This document shows positions 45,379 to 54,313 of a stretch of DNA of 64,000 bases, piece by piece. A model generated the notes under the pieces. It did not search any database, was not told where the DNA came from, and saw only the letters and a list, made by a program, of their open reading frames with translations. The stretch is from Tolypothrix tenuis PCC 7101 (GTDB taxonomy: Bacteria > Cyanobacteriota > Cyanobacteriia > Cyanobacteriales > Nostocaceae). Position 1 is the stretch's first letter. Each line of letters begins with the position of its first letter. The stretch covers positions 248,001-312,000 of the forward strand of contig NZ_AP018248.1 in the NCBI RefSeq assembly GCF_002368295.1. Direction: 5' to 3'. The position numbers and the translations under genes were made by a program.

Positions 45379-45594
45379 ATGTCTAACGAACTATTTACCG
45401 CAGTATCTGTTGAAGAACAAGAAATCGTAACCGGTGGTGCACAAGCTAATTTGTTCACTCTTAATGGCTTTAAGACAGCAGTTACAGCTTTAGCTACATC
45501 TTCAGCTAATATCAACGGCGCACAATCAGGTGCAGGTTTTAGTAGCACTACTGAATCACTATCTGTCTTATTGGCTCAACTCCAACAGCCTTAA
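45379..45594 (+). CDS. Double-glycine leader peptide, CTB bacteriocin-like
   Basis: 71 residues. The leader (1-20) ends in EEQEIVTGG with Gly19-Gly20, the cut site for C39 peptidases. The start MSNELFTAVSVEEQ is typical of the cyanobacterial CTB-type bacteriocin-like family. The core of 51 residues has no cysteine and is rich in Ala, Ser, Thr and Leu. AGGAG lies 10 nt before the ATG. Export and cleavage by the C39 ABC transporter encoded 650 bp downstream is likely. Whether it is a toxin, signal or other secreted peptide is unknown. Confidence 0.82.
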   Translation: MSNELFTAVSVEEQEIVTGGAQANLFTLNGFKTAVTALATSSANINGAQSGAGFSSTTESLSVLLAQLQQP

Positions 45595-45637
45595 TATTAG
45601 TGTATTGATGAAATCCTAACTAAGCTAAGTTGGTTAT

Positions 45638-45679
45638 CAAGAAATCCGGTTTATTAAAACTGTAAATTTGGATTTCTTG
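45638..45679 (+). promoter_or_regulatory. RNA hairpin after peptide gene 1
   Basis: Arms CAAGAAATCC / GGATTTCTTG enclose 22 nt. It starts 44 nt after the stop of the first peptide gene. Possible mRNA-stability or attenuation structure; no T-run follows directly. Confidence 0.4.
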
Positions 45680-45757
45680 AAACTACTAGGGTTCTATTTT
45701 TGCCTGAAACATCAACAATAAGCTAATAGTTTCATGCTTAGGAGTTCAGGTTACATA

Positions 45758-45789
45758 AATGAAACGACTTCAGAAGAAGTCGTTTCATT
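45758..45789 (+). terminator. Hairpin between the two peptide genes
   Basis: Perfect 14-bp stem AATGAAACGACTTC / GAAGTCGTTTCATT with the loop AGAA. A TTTTTTT run occurs about 20 nt later. It may be a partial terminator that lets the first peptide be made in excess over the exporter. Confidence 0.6.
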
Positions 45790-45848
45790 ATCCATACTAA
45801 TGAGCAATTTTTTTATTTAATAAATTGAGATTTCAAGACGGCAATACT

Positions 45849-46166
45849 GTGTCTAAAGATATCAAGCTCAATAATTCTGGATTATTCCTAGATTTGTCTG
45901 AAGAAGAACAAGCAGCCATAGTTGGTGGAATTTCCAGTTCACAATTTGCTTTCTTCTTTCAAATGAGACGGATAATCTCTTTAGCTGGCAGCCAAATAAG
46001 TGTTTCTGAGAGAGGTCAAAATGTTGCTCTTAGCCAACAAGCAGGATATATGTCTTCAGAAATTACCATTGGTGTTAATCCATCTTTTTTTGCAGGTGGG
46101 AGTATTCAAAGTAGAACCAGACGCTTTAATAGCTTTTTACGCTTATTATGGTCAATTATGAATTGA
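45849..46166 (+). CDS. Second double-glycine leader peptide
   Basis: 105 residues from a GTG at 45849; a TTG eight codons earlier (45825) is open but has no ribosome binding site. The leader (1-27) ends LSEEEQAAIVGG, sharing the EEQ...IV-GG pattern with the first peptide. The core (78 residues) is basic, with RR, TRR and LRLLW, has a Gly/Ser-rich middle and no cysteine, so it may be a cationic membrane-active peptide. It lies 84 bp before the exporter gene and is probably co-transcribed. Confidence 0.7.
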   Translation: MSKDIKLNNSGLFLDLSEEEQAAIVGGISSSQFAFFFQMRRIISLAGSQISVSERGQNVALSQQAGYMSSEITIGVNPSFFAGGSIQSRTRRFNSFLRLLWSIMN

Positions 46167-46250
46167 TTATATATTCTTTAAATAATTTTTAATCACATAT
46201 CACTAAATCGATAGTTTTTTAAATTGCCGGATGTGTAAAGTACTTCGCTT

Positions 46251-48401
46251 ATGAGATACAAATTTGTCAAACAGCATAGTGAAGAAGATTGCGGGGCTGC
46301 TTGCATTGCTACAATTGCTAAACATTATGGGCATAATTTTACTCTCACCCACATCCGAGAAGCTGTAGGTACTGGACAATTTGGTACCACTTTATTAGGG
46401 TTAAGACGCGGTGCAGAAACACTGGGATTTAATACTCGTCCTGTCAAAACTTCACCAGAACTGTTAAACAGGATGCATGAGGCACCGTTACCAGCAATTA
46501 TTCACTGGAAAGGGAATCATTGGGTTGTTTTATATGGTAAAAAGGGCAAAAAATGTTTAATCGCTGATCCAGCTGTAGGTATTCGCTATCTTTCTAAAAA
46601 AGATTTAGCTGAGGGTTGGACAGATTGGTTAATGCTATTACTGGAACCAGATCCAGTGAGATTTTTTGCTCAAAAGGATGATAATATTGGTGGCTTTTGG
46701 CGCTTCTTCAAACGTGTTTGGAATTATCGCGCAATTCTAGCACAAGCCTTACCACTGAATTTAATATTGGGCTTACTATCTTTAGCTTCTCCCTTTTTAT
46801 TACAAATCCTCACAGATGATGTTTTAGTTCGCGGGGATACTAGCTTACTAACTACTGTAGCAATATCTGTAGTAGTAATGAATTTTATTTCTAGTAGCCT
46901 TTCATTTGTACAATCTAATTTAATTGCTAACTTTGCTCAACGCCTACAATTAGGGATGGTAATGGAATTTGGCAGGCAAATTCTCCGATTACCTTTAACT
47001 TATTATGAAACTCGTCGTAGTGGAGAAATAGTTAGCCGATTACAAGATATTGAACAGATAAATCAATTAGTAGCCCAAGTAGTTGTTGGCTTACCTAGCA
47101 AGTTTTTTATTGCCATCATCTCTTTAGGACTGATGATTTTTTATAGCTGGAAATTAACTGTAGTAGCGGTATTCATCTCTATAGTTATGACCCTGTCAAC
47201 GATAGTATTCCAGCCCACATTGCAGCAAAAAACTCGCGAGTTATTAGTTACCGAAGCCGAAACTCAAGGACTTTTAGTAGAAACATTCAAAGGCGCACTT
47301 ACCCTGAAAACGACTGCATCTGCTCCCCAATTTTGGGATGAACTACAACATAGATTTGGTCGTCTTGGTAATCTCACCTTTCGCACCATGCAGATAGGAA
47401 TTATTAATAATACTTTTTCTGGTTTTATTTCTGCGATTGGGGCTGTTGTTTTGCTCTGGTTTGGTGGTAACTTAGTAATTAATCCGGCTGAAAACCTCAG
47501 TATTGGGCAATTAATGGCGTTTAACTCCATGAATGGGAACTTTTTGGGGTTAATTGCTACTGTGATTAGTTTTGTGGAAGAATTTACGCGGGCTAAAACT
47601 GCTACACAACGCCTGACAGAAGTTATTGATGCTACCCCAGAAAATGAAGGTGACGGACGCAAACCTTTAGCTTATATTGCCAATGAAGCTGATATTATCT
47701 GTACTAATCTCAGCTTCCATTATGCTGGTCGCCTGGACTTGTTAGATAATTTTTCGTTAACAATTCCTGGTGGTCAAGTTGTGGCATTAATTGGTAAATC
47801 TGGTTGTGGTAAAAGTACTCTAGCGAAATTAATTGCTGGTTTATATCAACTGCAATCAGGTAATATTCAAATTGGTATATATAATATCCAAGACCTTTCT
47901 CTCGATTGTTTGCGTCAACAGATAGTACTAGTTCCCCAAGATGCTCACTTTTGGAATCGTTCTATTGTCGAAAACTTTCGTTTAGGAACTCCTCATATTA
48001 GCTTTGAGCAAATTGTCAGAGCTTGTCAAATAGCTGGAGCCGACGAATTTATTAATAAATTCCCAGAGAAATATCAAACTATTTTAGGAGAATTTGGTGC
48101 CAATATCTCTGGGGGGCAACGGCAAAGATTGGCGATCGCACGGGCTATTGTCACAGATCCACCAGTTTTAATCTTGGATGAATCCACTGGTGGACTCGAT
48201 CCAGTGAGTGAGGGACAGGTTTTAGATCGGCTGTTTGAGCATCGCCAAGGTAAAACCACTATTTTGATTACACACCGCCCCAAAGTAATTAACCGTGCTG
48301 ATTGGGTGGTTTTATTAGAAAACGGCAAATTAAAACTGCAAGGTTCCTTAAAAGATTTGATATCCCAACCAGGTGACCATCTAGATTTTCTCATTCCTTA
48401 A
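46251..48401 (+). CDS. Peptidase-containing ABC exporter (C39, PCAT)
   Basis: 716 residues. The N-terminal C39 peptidase (about 1-140) has Gln8, Cys14 (EEDCGAAC), His90 (KGNHWVVL) and Asp106 (IADPA), a complete active site for cutting after Gly-Gly. Six membrane helices span about 160-440. The ATPase domain has Walker A GKSGCGKST near 515, signature ISGGQRQR near 619 and Walker B LILDEST near 640. It cleaves leaders and exports the peptides encoded upstream, together with the HlyD protein 29 bp downstream. The heterocyst gene hetC encodes a related transporter, but here the peptide genes indicate a bacteriocin-type exporter. Confidence 0.93.
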   Translation: MRYKFVKQHSEEDCGAACIATIAKHYGHNFTLTHIREAVGTGQFGTTLLGLRRGAETLGFNTRPVKTSPELLNRMHEAPLPAIIHWKGNHWVVLYGKKGKKCLIADPAVGIRYLSKKDLAEGWTDWLMLLLEPDPVRFFAQKDDNIGGFWRFFKRVWNYRAILAQALPLNLILGLLSLASPFLLQILTDDVLVRGDTSLLTTVAISVVVMNFISSSLSFVQSNLIANFAQRLQLGMVMEFGRQILRLPLTYYETRRSGEIVSRLQDIEQINQLVAQVVVGLPSKFFIAIISLGLMIFYSWKLTVVAVFISIVMTLSTIVFQPTLQQKTRELLVTEAETQGLLVETFKGALTLKTTASAPQFWDELQHRFGRLGNLTFRTMQIGIINNTFSGFISAIGAVVLLWFGGNLVINPAENLSIGQLMAFNSMNGNFLGLIATVISFVEEFTRAKTATQRLTEVIDATPENEGDGRKPLAYIANEADIICTNLSFHYAGRLDLLDNFSLTIPGGQVVALIGKSGCGKSTLAKLIAGLYQLQSGNIQIGIYNIQDLSLDCLRQQIVLVPQDAHFWNRSIVENFRLGTPHISFEQIVRACQIAGADEFINKFPEKYQTILGEFGANISGGQRQRLAIARAIVTDPPVLILDESTGGLDPVSEGQVLDRLFEHRQGKTTILITHRPKVINRADWVVLLENGKLKLQGSLKDLISQPGDHLDFLIP

Positions 48402-48430
48402 TTCACACTCATTTTCAGAGGGGATATGAT

Positions 48431-49840
48431 ATGCTCTACATCCATAATCAGAAAGTCCTACCTGAAGTCCAAGAAGATTTTATTCCTCCTGTCAGTCCTT
48501 GGACATCATTAGCAGGAATTTTTCTTGTTGGTAGTGTTGGTTCTGCGATCGCCCTCTCTTCATGGGTGAAATATAATGTCACAGTTAAAGTTCCAGCTAG
48601 TATCCGTCCTACTGGGGAAATTCGGCTAGCACAACCGAAAATGGAAGGAACTATTAAACGGATTTTAGTGAAAGAAAATCAAGTTGTTAAGCAAGGGGAT
48701 ATTATTGCTTATCTTGATGATGAAGAATTACAGATAAAAAAGAGCCAACTGCAAGGGAATATTCAACAGGGTAGGTTACAAATCACCCAAATTGACGCTC
48801 AAATTAATAATTTAGATAACCAAATGCAAGCAGAAAAGACAGTAATTGATAGAACTGTTGCTGCGGCGGAATCTGATTTATTACGTAACCAACGAGACTA
48901 TCAAGAACGTCAAGTTACAACTCAAACCGACTTACAAGTTGCTGAAGCTAATTTGCAAAAAACTTATACAGATTTGCAAAAAGCTCAAGCTGATTTAGAC
49001 TTTGCCAATTCAGACCGCGATCGCTACGAACAATTAGCAGAAACCGGTGCAATTGGGAGACGAGAATTTGAGCAGAAAAAATTCTTAGTTGAACAGACAA
49101 AAGCTGTTGTGGAAGGTGAGAAAAAAGCTGTTGAAATAGCTCAGGCTAAAGTGGAATCAGCTAGATCTGCGATTAATCCTACTGATGCAACAGTCGCAAT
49201 CGCGAAAGAACGGATTGCTCAAGAAGTTGCTAGAGGTAAAGCCAACATTGCGACTTTAAATAAAGAAAGACAAGCTTTAATTCAGCGACGAGTAGAAATT
49301 CAATCCCAATTAATCCAATCTCACAAAGAACTCGAGCAAGTTTTCAATCAACTACAAAATACTGTAATTCGTGCCACTACAGAAGGTACTATTCTCAAGC
49401 TCAATTTACGCAATCCCGGTCAGGTGGTGGGCGCTAGTGATGCGATCGCAGAAATTGCACCTAGTAATGCACCGTTAGTAATTAAAGCCATGATTCCCAC
49501 TCAAGATATTAAAAGTGTGGAAGTTGGTCAAGAAGTGCAACTGAGAATAGATTCTTGTCCTTATCCTGATTATGGGACGCTCAAAGGAGTAGTTAATACA
49601 GTTTCTCCAGATGTAATTACATCTCAAAATAACAGTACAAATTCTCCCACATCTAGTTCTAATATTCTGGCTGCTAGCTATTTTGAAGCTACTATCGCAC
49701 CAGAAAGTTTATCATTCGGTCATCAAAATCATCAGTGTCATATCCAATCAGGTATGGATGCTAAAGCTGATATTATCTCTAAACGCGAAACGGCGCTGCA
49801 ATTTATGTTGAGAAAGGCCAGATTAATTACTGATTTATAA
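48431..49840 (+). CDS. HlyD-family secretion adaptor
   Basis: 469 residues. One N-terminal membrane helix (about 27-46), then half of a barrel-sandwich (MEGTIKRILVKENQVVKQGDIIAYLDD), a long coiled coil (about 85-310, heptads rich in Gln, Ala and Glu), the second barrel half (TEGTILKLNLRNPGQVV) and a beta-barrel. Periplasmic adaptor linking the C39 exporter to an outer-membrane channel of TolC type, which is not in the window. It follows the exporter at 29 bp with an AGAGGGGA ribosome binding site. Confidence 0.92.
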   Translation: MLYIHNQKVLPEVQEDFIPPVSPWTSLAGIFLVGSVGSAIALSSWVKYNVTVKVPASIRPTGEIRLAQPKMEGTIKRILVKENQVVKQGDIIAYLDDEELQIKKSQLQGNIQQGRLQITQIDAQINNLDNQMQAEKTVIDRTVAAAESDLLRNQRDYQERQVTTQTDLQVAEANLQKTYTDLQKAQADLDFANSDRDRYEQLAETGAIGRREFEQKKFLVEQTKAVVEGEKKAVEIAQAKVESARSAINPTDATVAIAKERIAQEVARGKANIATLNKERQALIQRRVEIQSQLIQSHKELEQVFNQLQNTVIRATTEGTILKLNLRNPGQVVGASDAIAEIAPSNAPLVIKAMIPTQDIKSVEVGQEVQLRIDSCPYPDYGTLKGVVNTVSPDVITSQNNSTNSPTSSSNILAASYFEATIAPESLSFGHQNHQCHIQSGMDAKADIISKRETALQFMLRKARLITDL

Positions 49841-50180
49841 ATCAGTATATTTCATTTAGATAAACTTATCTCTGTAGTTAATAAATGGAGAAAAGAAATA
49901 TAAATCTTAGATATTTTTATAACTAAAATTCAACAGTATAGCTAAATTTTACTGTTTACACAGTTGATTGCCTGAATTTAGGCAATCAAGATTTTTATTT
50001 GCGAAACACCAAGATTCATCTACTCATTAAAACTATAAAATTATATGCATATTTTTATAATTATCATCAATATTTTGGGTATTTCTCTTATTCAATTTAA
50101 ACATTTTACAAAAGATAAATCTGATATATTTTGCTTTAAAGCTTTATTTAATCGGCATAAAATACCCATCAAAACTTCCT

Positions 50181-50888
50181 GTGAAACTGCTATTGTGGAC
50201 GCAAGTTATACTGTTAATAGCCAGCTTCATAACCCTCCTCTGGTTTATCAGCTCTGAATTAAGAATTCGGCAAGCATTAAAATGGTGGTCTTATCAAGAG
50301 TCGATAAAACGATTTTTAGAAGCTGAAAAAATTCGTGATGATTTATTGCAGGAATCCTTTAGTATCAGGCGCAATCTAGAAATGTTAACAGTAGATAATT
50401 TAGATTTATCAGTTAACAAAATTCAAGAATCTGTTAAAAAAATTGATAGGTTCCATCAATCTTTAGTGGAATTGAGCGATCGCTTATTTCCATCGCAGCT
50501 ACAGTATAGCTTGCCGTTAGCTATTGATTGTTTATTACAGTCTAAACTGACGAATAATTCTCAGTTATCTTTTCACCGTAATATGCCAGTAATCTGGCGA
50601 CATCAGTCAACCGAACAAAGCTTAATAATTTTAAGCTTACTAGAAGAATTGCTCACAATAGCTTTGCCGCAAGTTTTAACACCTATATCAATTTATATCA
50701 ATTTGAAACAATGCAAAAATTTATGCCATTTAATGGTACAAATTACTTATCCGGATGTATCTACCCGTGGTTCTTACGCTAATCTACGAGAATTACAATA
50801 TTTGTGTGATAGCTTTTACCTATTAACTTCAGGTAAATGTTTTTATCGTAGTACAAGGCTCATGCTAACTTGGTATTTCTACTGGTAA
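50181..50888 (+). CDS. Degenerate histidine-kinase-like membrane protein
   Basis: 235 residues from a GTG at 50181 (ribosome binding site weak). One membrane helix (about 4-25) is followed by helices (35-105) that recall a HisKA_3 dimerisation domain (AEKIRDDLLQESFSIRRNLEM), but no phospho-acceptor His stands at the expected place. Residues 110-235 could be a much reduced ATPase-like domain (ILSLLEELLTIALPQV in the N-box place, without the Asn). It may be a pseudokinase partner of the nearby response regulator and CHASE2 kinase. Starts 340 bp after the HlyD gene. Confidence 0.55.
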   Translation: MKLLLWTQVILLIASFITLLWFISSELRIRQALKWWSYQESIKRFLEAEKIRDDLLQESFSIRRNLEMLTVDNLDLSVNKIQESVKKIDRFHQSLVELSDRLFPSQLQYSLPLAIDCLLQSKLTNNSQLSFHRNMPVIWRHQSTEQSLIILSLLEELLTIALPQVLTPISIYINLKQCKNLCHLMVQITYPDVSTRGSYANLRELQYLCDSFYLLTSGKCFYRSTRLMLTWYFYW

Positions 50889-51274
50889 GCATCAGTTAAC
50901 ATTGCTATCAGCAGTTTTAATTGAAGACCTCTAGATCGTCTATTTGATAATTGCTCAGGGCATCTTCCTTTGTCAATAACATAATTACAAATTATACAAT
51001 CATAAATTCAGCGTTTTTTCTGATAAACATCAACAATCTAGCTTCAATAGCTGCTTTTACTTCGACTGATCGCTAAGTAGAGAGTCAGGAATACTAGTCC
51101 CTAATTTCCTTTTTATCGGGCGATTTTATGCAATTTATAAATATTTGCAAGGAAATACTGTGAATAGGGATGAAAAGAATAACAAATGACAAAAAAGCAC
51201 AATTTTCATCTGTCTGGCTTTAGGCAGTAGATGAAAACTTAGTATTTACTTAGTTCGATAACGAGGTGTTAATT
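50889..51274. other. Intergenic region
   Basis: 386 bp; contains the promoter of the response regulator. A TCATCTG / TAGATGA-type dyad (51207-51235) precedes it. No gene. Confidence 0.4.
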
Positions 51275-51952
51275 ATGACACAACTTGTAGCAGAGAAGAA
51301 ATTACTCACCATTTTGGTGATTGACGACCATGAATCAGTTTTAGGTGGCACAGTCGATGTACTGAAAAAAAAATATCCTAGTGCAAAATTTATTACTGCT
51401 ATTGATGCTAAGAATGCTCTCGAGCAGATGATGATATCACAAGCAGACCTTGTAGTGATGGATTTATCAATGCCAGAACACCCCGGAGCAACAGCACGTC
51501 CTGATACAGGAATTCAACTTCTAAGGAATCTGATGAAATCTTATCCGCATTTAGATATTGTTGTGCAAAGTGCCCATGCTAGAACTTTAGTCAGAATTAG
51601 ACCGGAGATTGATAGTCATAAAGGTGGCTTTACAGTTGCAGATAAAAGCCTTTCCACCCAAGAAATGTTAACTAGAGTTGATTGGGCATTACAAGGATTA
51701 ACTCATACTAAAGATATCAAAGGTATCAATTCAGGATTAGAGGTGAAACCAGAATGGCTAAAGGTATTAACTCTCGCATTTGAAGAAGGTTTACAAGATA
51801 AGACGATCGCAGAAAGAATGTGTATGTCTGAACGCATGGTGCGTCATTACTGGAATAAGCTACAAGATGCTTTAGATGTTTACCCCGAAGAAGGTAAAAA
51901 TATCCGCATTCAAACGGAAATGAAAGCTCGGCATGAAGGGTTAATTGATTGA
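51275..51952 (+). CDS. NarL/LuxR-type response regulator
   Basis: 225 residues from the ATG at 51275, which has GAGG 8 nt upstream; a GTG three codons earlier overlaps that site. Receiver domain 1-135: acidic pocket Asp17-Asp18, phospho-acceptor Asp63 (VVMDLSMPEHPG) and Lys in VADKS. The C-terminal HTH (about 160-210) contains LQDKTIAERMCMSERMVRHYWNKL, a LuxR-like helix-turn-helix. It is probably phosphorylated by the CHASE2 kinase encoded 480 bp downstream. Target genes unknown; the peptide-export genes upstream are candidates. Confidence 0.85.
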   Translation: MTQLVAEKKLLTILVIDDHESVLGGTVDVLKKKYPSAKFITAIDAKNALEQMMISQADLVVMDLSMPEHPGATARPDTGIQLLRNLMKSYPHLDIVVQSAHARTLVRIRPEIDSHKGGFTVADKSLSTQEMLTRVDWALQGLTHTKDIKGINSGLEVKPEWLKVLTLAFEEGLQDKTIAERMCMSERMVRHYWNKLQDALDVYPEEGKNIRIQTEMKARHEGLID

Positions 51953-52429
51953 TCATAGTCAAGCTTTAGTAGGTGCTGTTTCTGTGCAATATCAAATATT
52001 TAGTTCGTAATGGTACAAGTAGTAAGACAAAATTTATCACACAATTTATGAGACAATGTCATTACGAATACAACAAAGTGAAAGTTTCCCATTAGCCTTT
52101 GGCGTTCCCGCAGAGTAAGCAGCTTTGTTGAAAGAATACTCTTTGGGAAGGCCAAAGGCGATCGCATTCAATGTAAATATTTTTTTCTATTTACTTCTAT
52201 AGCTCAAACCCCTTGCTATCAGGGCCAACACTTAGATATAAAATTAAATCAGGATTTGAGTAAATCCCGATATTTAAGTTTGACTATTGCTTAGGTCTAA
52301 TTTGTAACCACAATCAAATTGAAGTCAGAAAAATGTAATATGTATTTGTTAATAATCATTAATTTTTGCGTAATGATGAATTATTATCGGTGATTTTTAT
52401 TTGATAACTAAAGACTAGGAAACTGGTTT
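51953..52429. other. Intergenic region with inverted repeat
   Basis: Contains a Nostoc-type repeat (52095-52159) with arms GCCTTTGGC / GCCAAAGGC, then AT-rich promoter DNA. No gene. Confidence 0.45.
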
Positions 52430-54313
52430 ATGCAGCCTGGAATTTGGAGAAGAATCAAAGAGGAAATCTCCATTTGGCGTGTAGGAACGCTGCCCGGGAT
52501 TGTAGTACTTTGTCTAGTAATTATTCTTCGTCTGACTAGTGCAATGCAATCTTTAGAATGGCTAGTATTTGATAGTTTCCTCCGTCTACGGCCTGTGGAA
52601 CCTATAGATGAACGAATTGTCATTGTTGGCATTAATGAAGATGATATCCATAATTTTGGATATCCCATCCCAGATCAAGAAATGGCAAGCCTGTTAAAAA
52701 AATTGCAGGCTTATGCTCCTCGAGCCATTGGTGTTGATATTGTGAGGGATATACCAGTTGAGCCTGGTTCTGCTGAACTAGTCAGCACATTTCAACAGCA
52801 TAAAAATTTACTTGGAATTGAAAAAGCATTACCTGTAACAATTAATCCACCACCGTATTTATCTGATGCACAAATTGGTTTTGTAGATCAAATTCCAGAT
52901 GCGGATGGTAAATTAAGACGCAGCCTACTAGGAACAATCACACCGAAAGGATATAAATTTGCCTTATCTCTCAAGTTAGCAGAGATGTATTTAGCTAATG
53001 AAGGCATTCAGTTAAAATATGGATTTGGCGATCGCAATCCCATCTGGGTTGGTAATATTCAACTTCCTCGCGTTTACAGCAACTCTGGCGGATATGTGCG
53101 AACCGATGCGGGGGGATTTCAGGTATTACTCAACTTTCGTAGCGGCCAAGAACGATTTAGAACGGTGACCCTTGGCGATATTAAAGCAGGAAAATTCCAG
53201 CCTGAGTGGATACGCGATCGCATTGTCATTATTGGCATGACGGCCCCTAGCGCCAAAGACTTGACCACAACTTCTGCTATTCCGTCGTCAAAATTTGCAC
53301 CACCAGGCCAAGTTTATGGGGTAGAAATTCATGCTCATGCTGTTAGCCAACTAATCAGTGCGGTTCTCAATTCTCGACCCCTCTTAAAGACTTGGCAAGA
53401 TGAATGGGAATATCTATGGATTATTACTTGGGGTTTTTTAGGAATCGCTCACGCCAGGCTAACTAAATTACCTTTGCTCAATCTTGTAACGATTGGTTTT
53501 GCTAGCTTTATTCTCGTTCTCGTAGCTTATATATTTTTAATTTTGGGTTGGTGGATTCCATTAGCCCCAGCCATAATTATTTATACCTTAAATTCTTTAG
53601 GACTCACCGCTTTATATCAATACGAACAAGCTTTAAAAGCAGAAATTAATGCTCATTATACGATGATTGAACGCACATTTGAAACAATTCATAATGGGCC
53701 TCTACAAACTCTGGCTAAAGTTCTGAAACTTTTGAAAGAACAGAACTTACCTACAGATAAATTATTACCTGAAATTGAAAAAGAACTAGAAAAATTAAAT
53801 TACGATCTCCGAGGAATTTATGAATTCTTGCAGCGAGAACCTGTAAATCAGGATAAAAGTTTATATTTAGGACAAGGGTTAGTCATCAATTTACATGACC
53901 CTATCCACCAGATTCTTTATCAAGTTTACAGTTATACCTTAGAGCGAGACTTTCCCTGCTTTAAAACCATCAAAATTAAAATCCGCACATTTGAACCTAT
54001 CGAAGAGAAAGGATTGAGTATTGAACAAAAAAGAGGACTCTGCCGATTTTTAGAAGAAGCATTATGTAATGTTGGCAAACACGCCGCCGGAGTTACCCGT
54101 CTGGAGGTTAATTGTTCTTCTTCTGAAGGCTGGCACACTTTAAGTATTATAGATGATGCATTAGCTATTAGTTCTTATAAAGAAGGCAGAGGCACACAAC
54201 AATTTAGGAATTTAGCTCGACAACTTAAAGGTAAATTTCGACGGGTTTCTCTATCTCCTAGAGGTACTCTTTGTGAACTTTCTTGGCCCGCTAACAAGTT
54301 TTGGTTCTATTAA
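52430..54313 (+). CDS. CHASE2 sensor histidine kinase
   Basis: 627 residues. N-terminal membrane helix (about 20-38), CHASE2 extracytoplasmic sensor (about 40-315), and three membrane helices (about 327-395). A HisKA_3-type dimerisation domain has the phospho-acceptor His421 in ERTFETIHNGPLQTLA; the residue after His is Asn instead of the usual Asp or Glu. The ATPase domain (about 530-620) has an N-box FLEEALCNVGKHA and a G-box-like GRGTQQFRNLARQLKG. It shares CHASE2 layout with the cyclase at 27294-29585 (for example RPxxPxDERIxIVxINE), so both may sense related cues. Likely partner of the regulator at 51275. Confidence 0.87.
   Translation: MQPGIWRRIKEEISIWRVGTLPGIVVLCLVIILRLTSAMQSLEWLVFDSFLRLRPVEPIDERIVIVGINEDDIHNFGYPIPDQEMASLLKKLQAYAPRAIGVDIVRDIPVEPGSAELVSTFQQHKNLLGIEKALPVTINPPPYLSDAQIGFVDQIPDADGKLRRSLLGTITPKGYKFALSLKLAEMYLANEGIQLKYGFGDRNPIWVGNIQLPRVYSNSGGYVRTDAGGFQVLLNFRSGQERFRTVTLGDIKAGKFQPEWIRDRIVIIGMTAPSAKDLTTTSAIPSSKFAPPGQVYGVEIHAHAVSQLISAVLNSRPLLKTWQDEWEYLWIITWGFLGIAHARLTKLPLLNLVTIGFASFILVLVAYIFLILGWWIPLAPAIIIYTLNSLGLTALYQYEQALKAEINAHYTMIERTFETIHNGPLQTLAKVLKLLKEQNLPTDKLLPEIEKELEKLNYDLRGIYEFLQREPVNQDKSLYLGQGLVINLHDPIHQILYQVYSYTLERDFPCFKTIKIKIRTFEPIEEKGLSIEQKRGLCRFLEEALCNVGKHAAGVTRLEVNCSSSEGWHTLSIIDDALAISSYKEGRGTQQFRNLARQLKGKFRRVSLSPRGTLCELSWPANKFWFY

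Noticed and set aside
46251..48401. Assignment as the heterocyst gene hetC
   Set aside because: The C39 active site is complete and two Gly-Gly peptides plus an HlyD partner accompany it, so a peptide exporter is the simpler call; HetC is related but has a different context.
50045..50257. 70-codon frame overlapping the kinase-like gene
   Set aside because: It overlaps the longer frame from 50181 in another phase and has chance-like composition.
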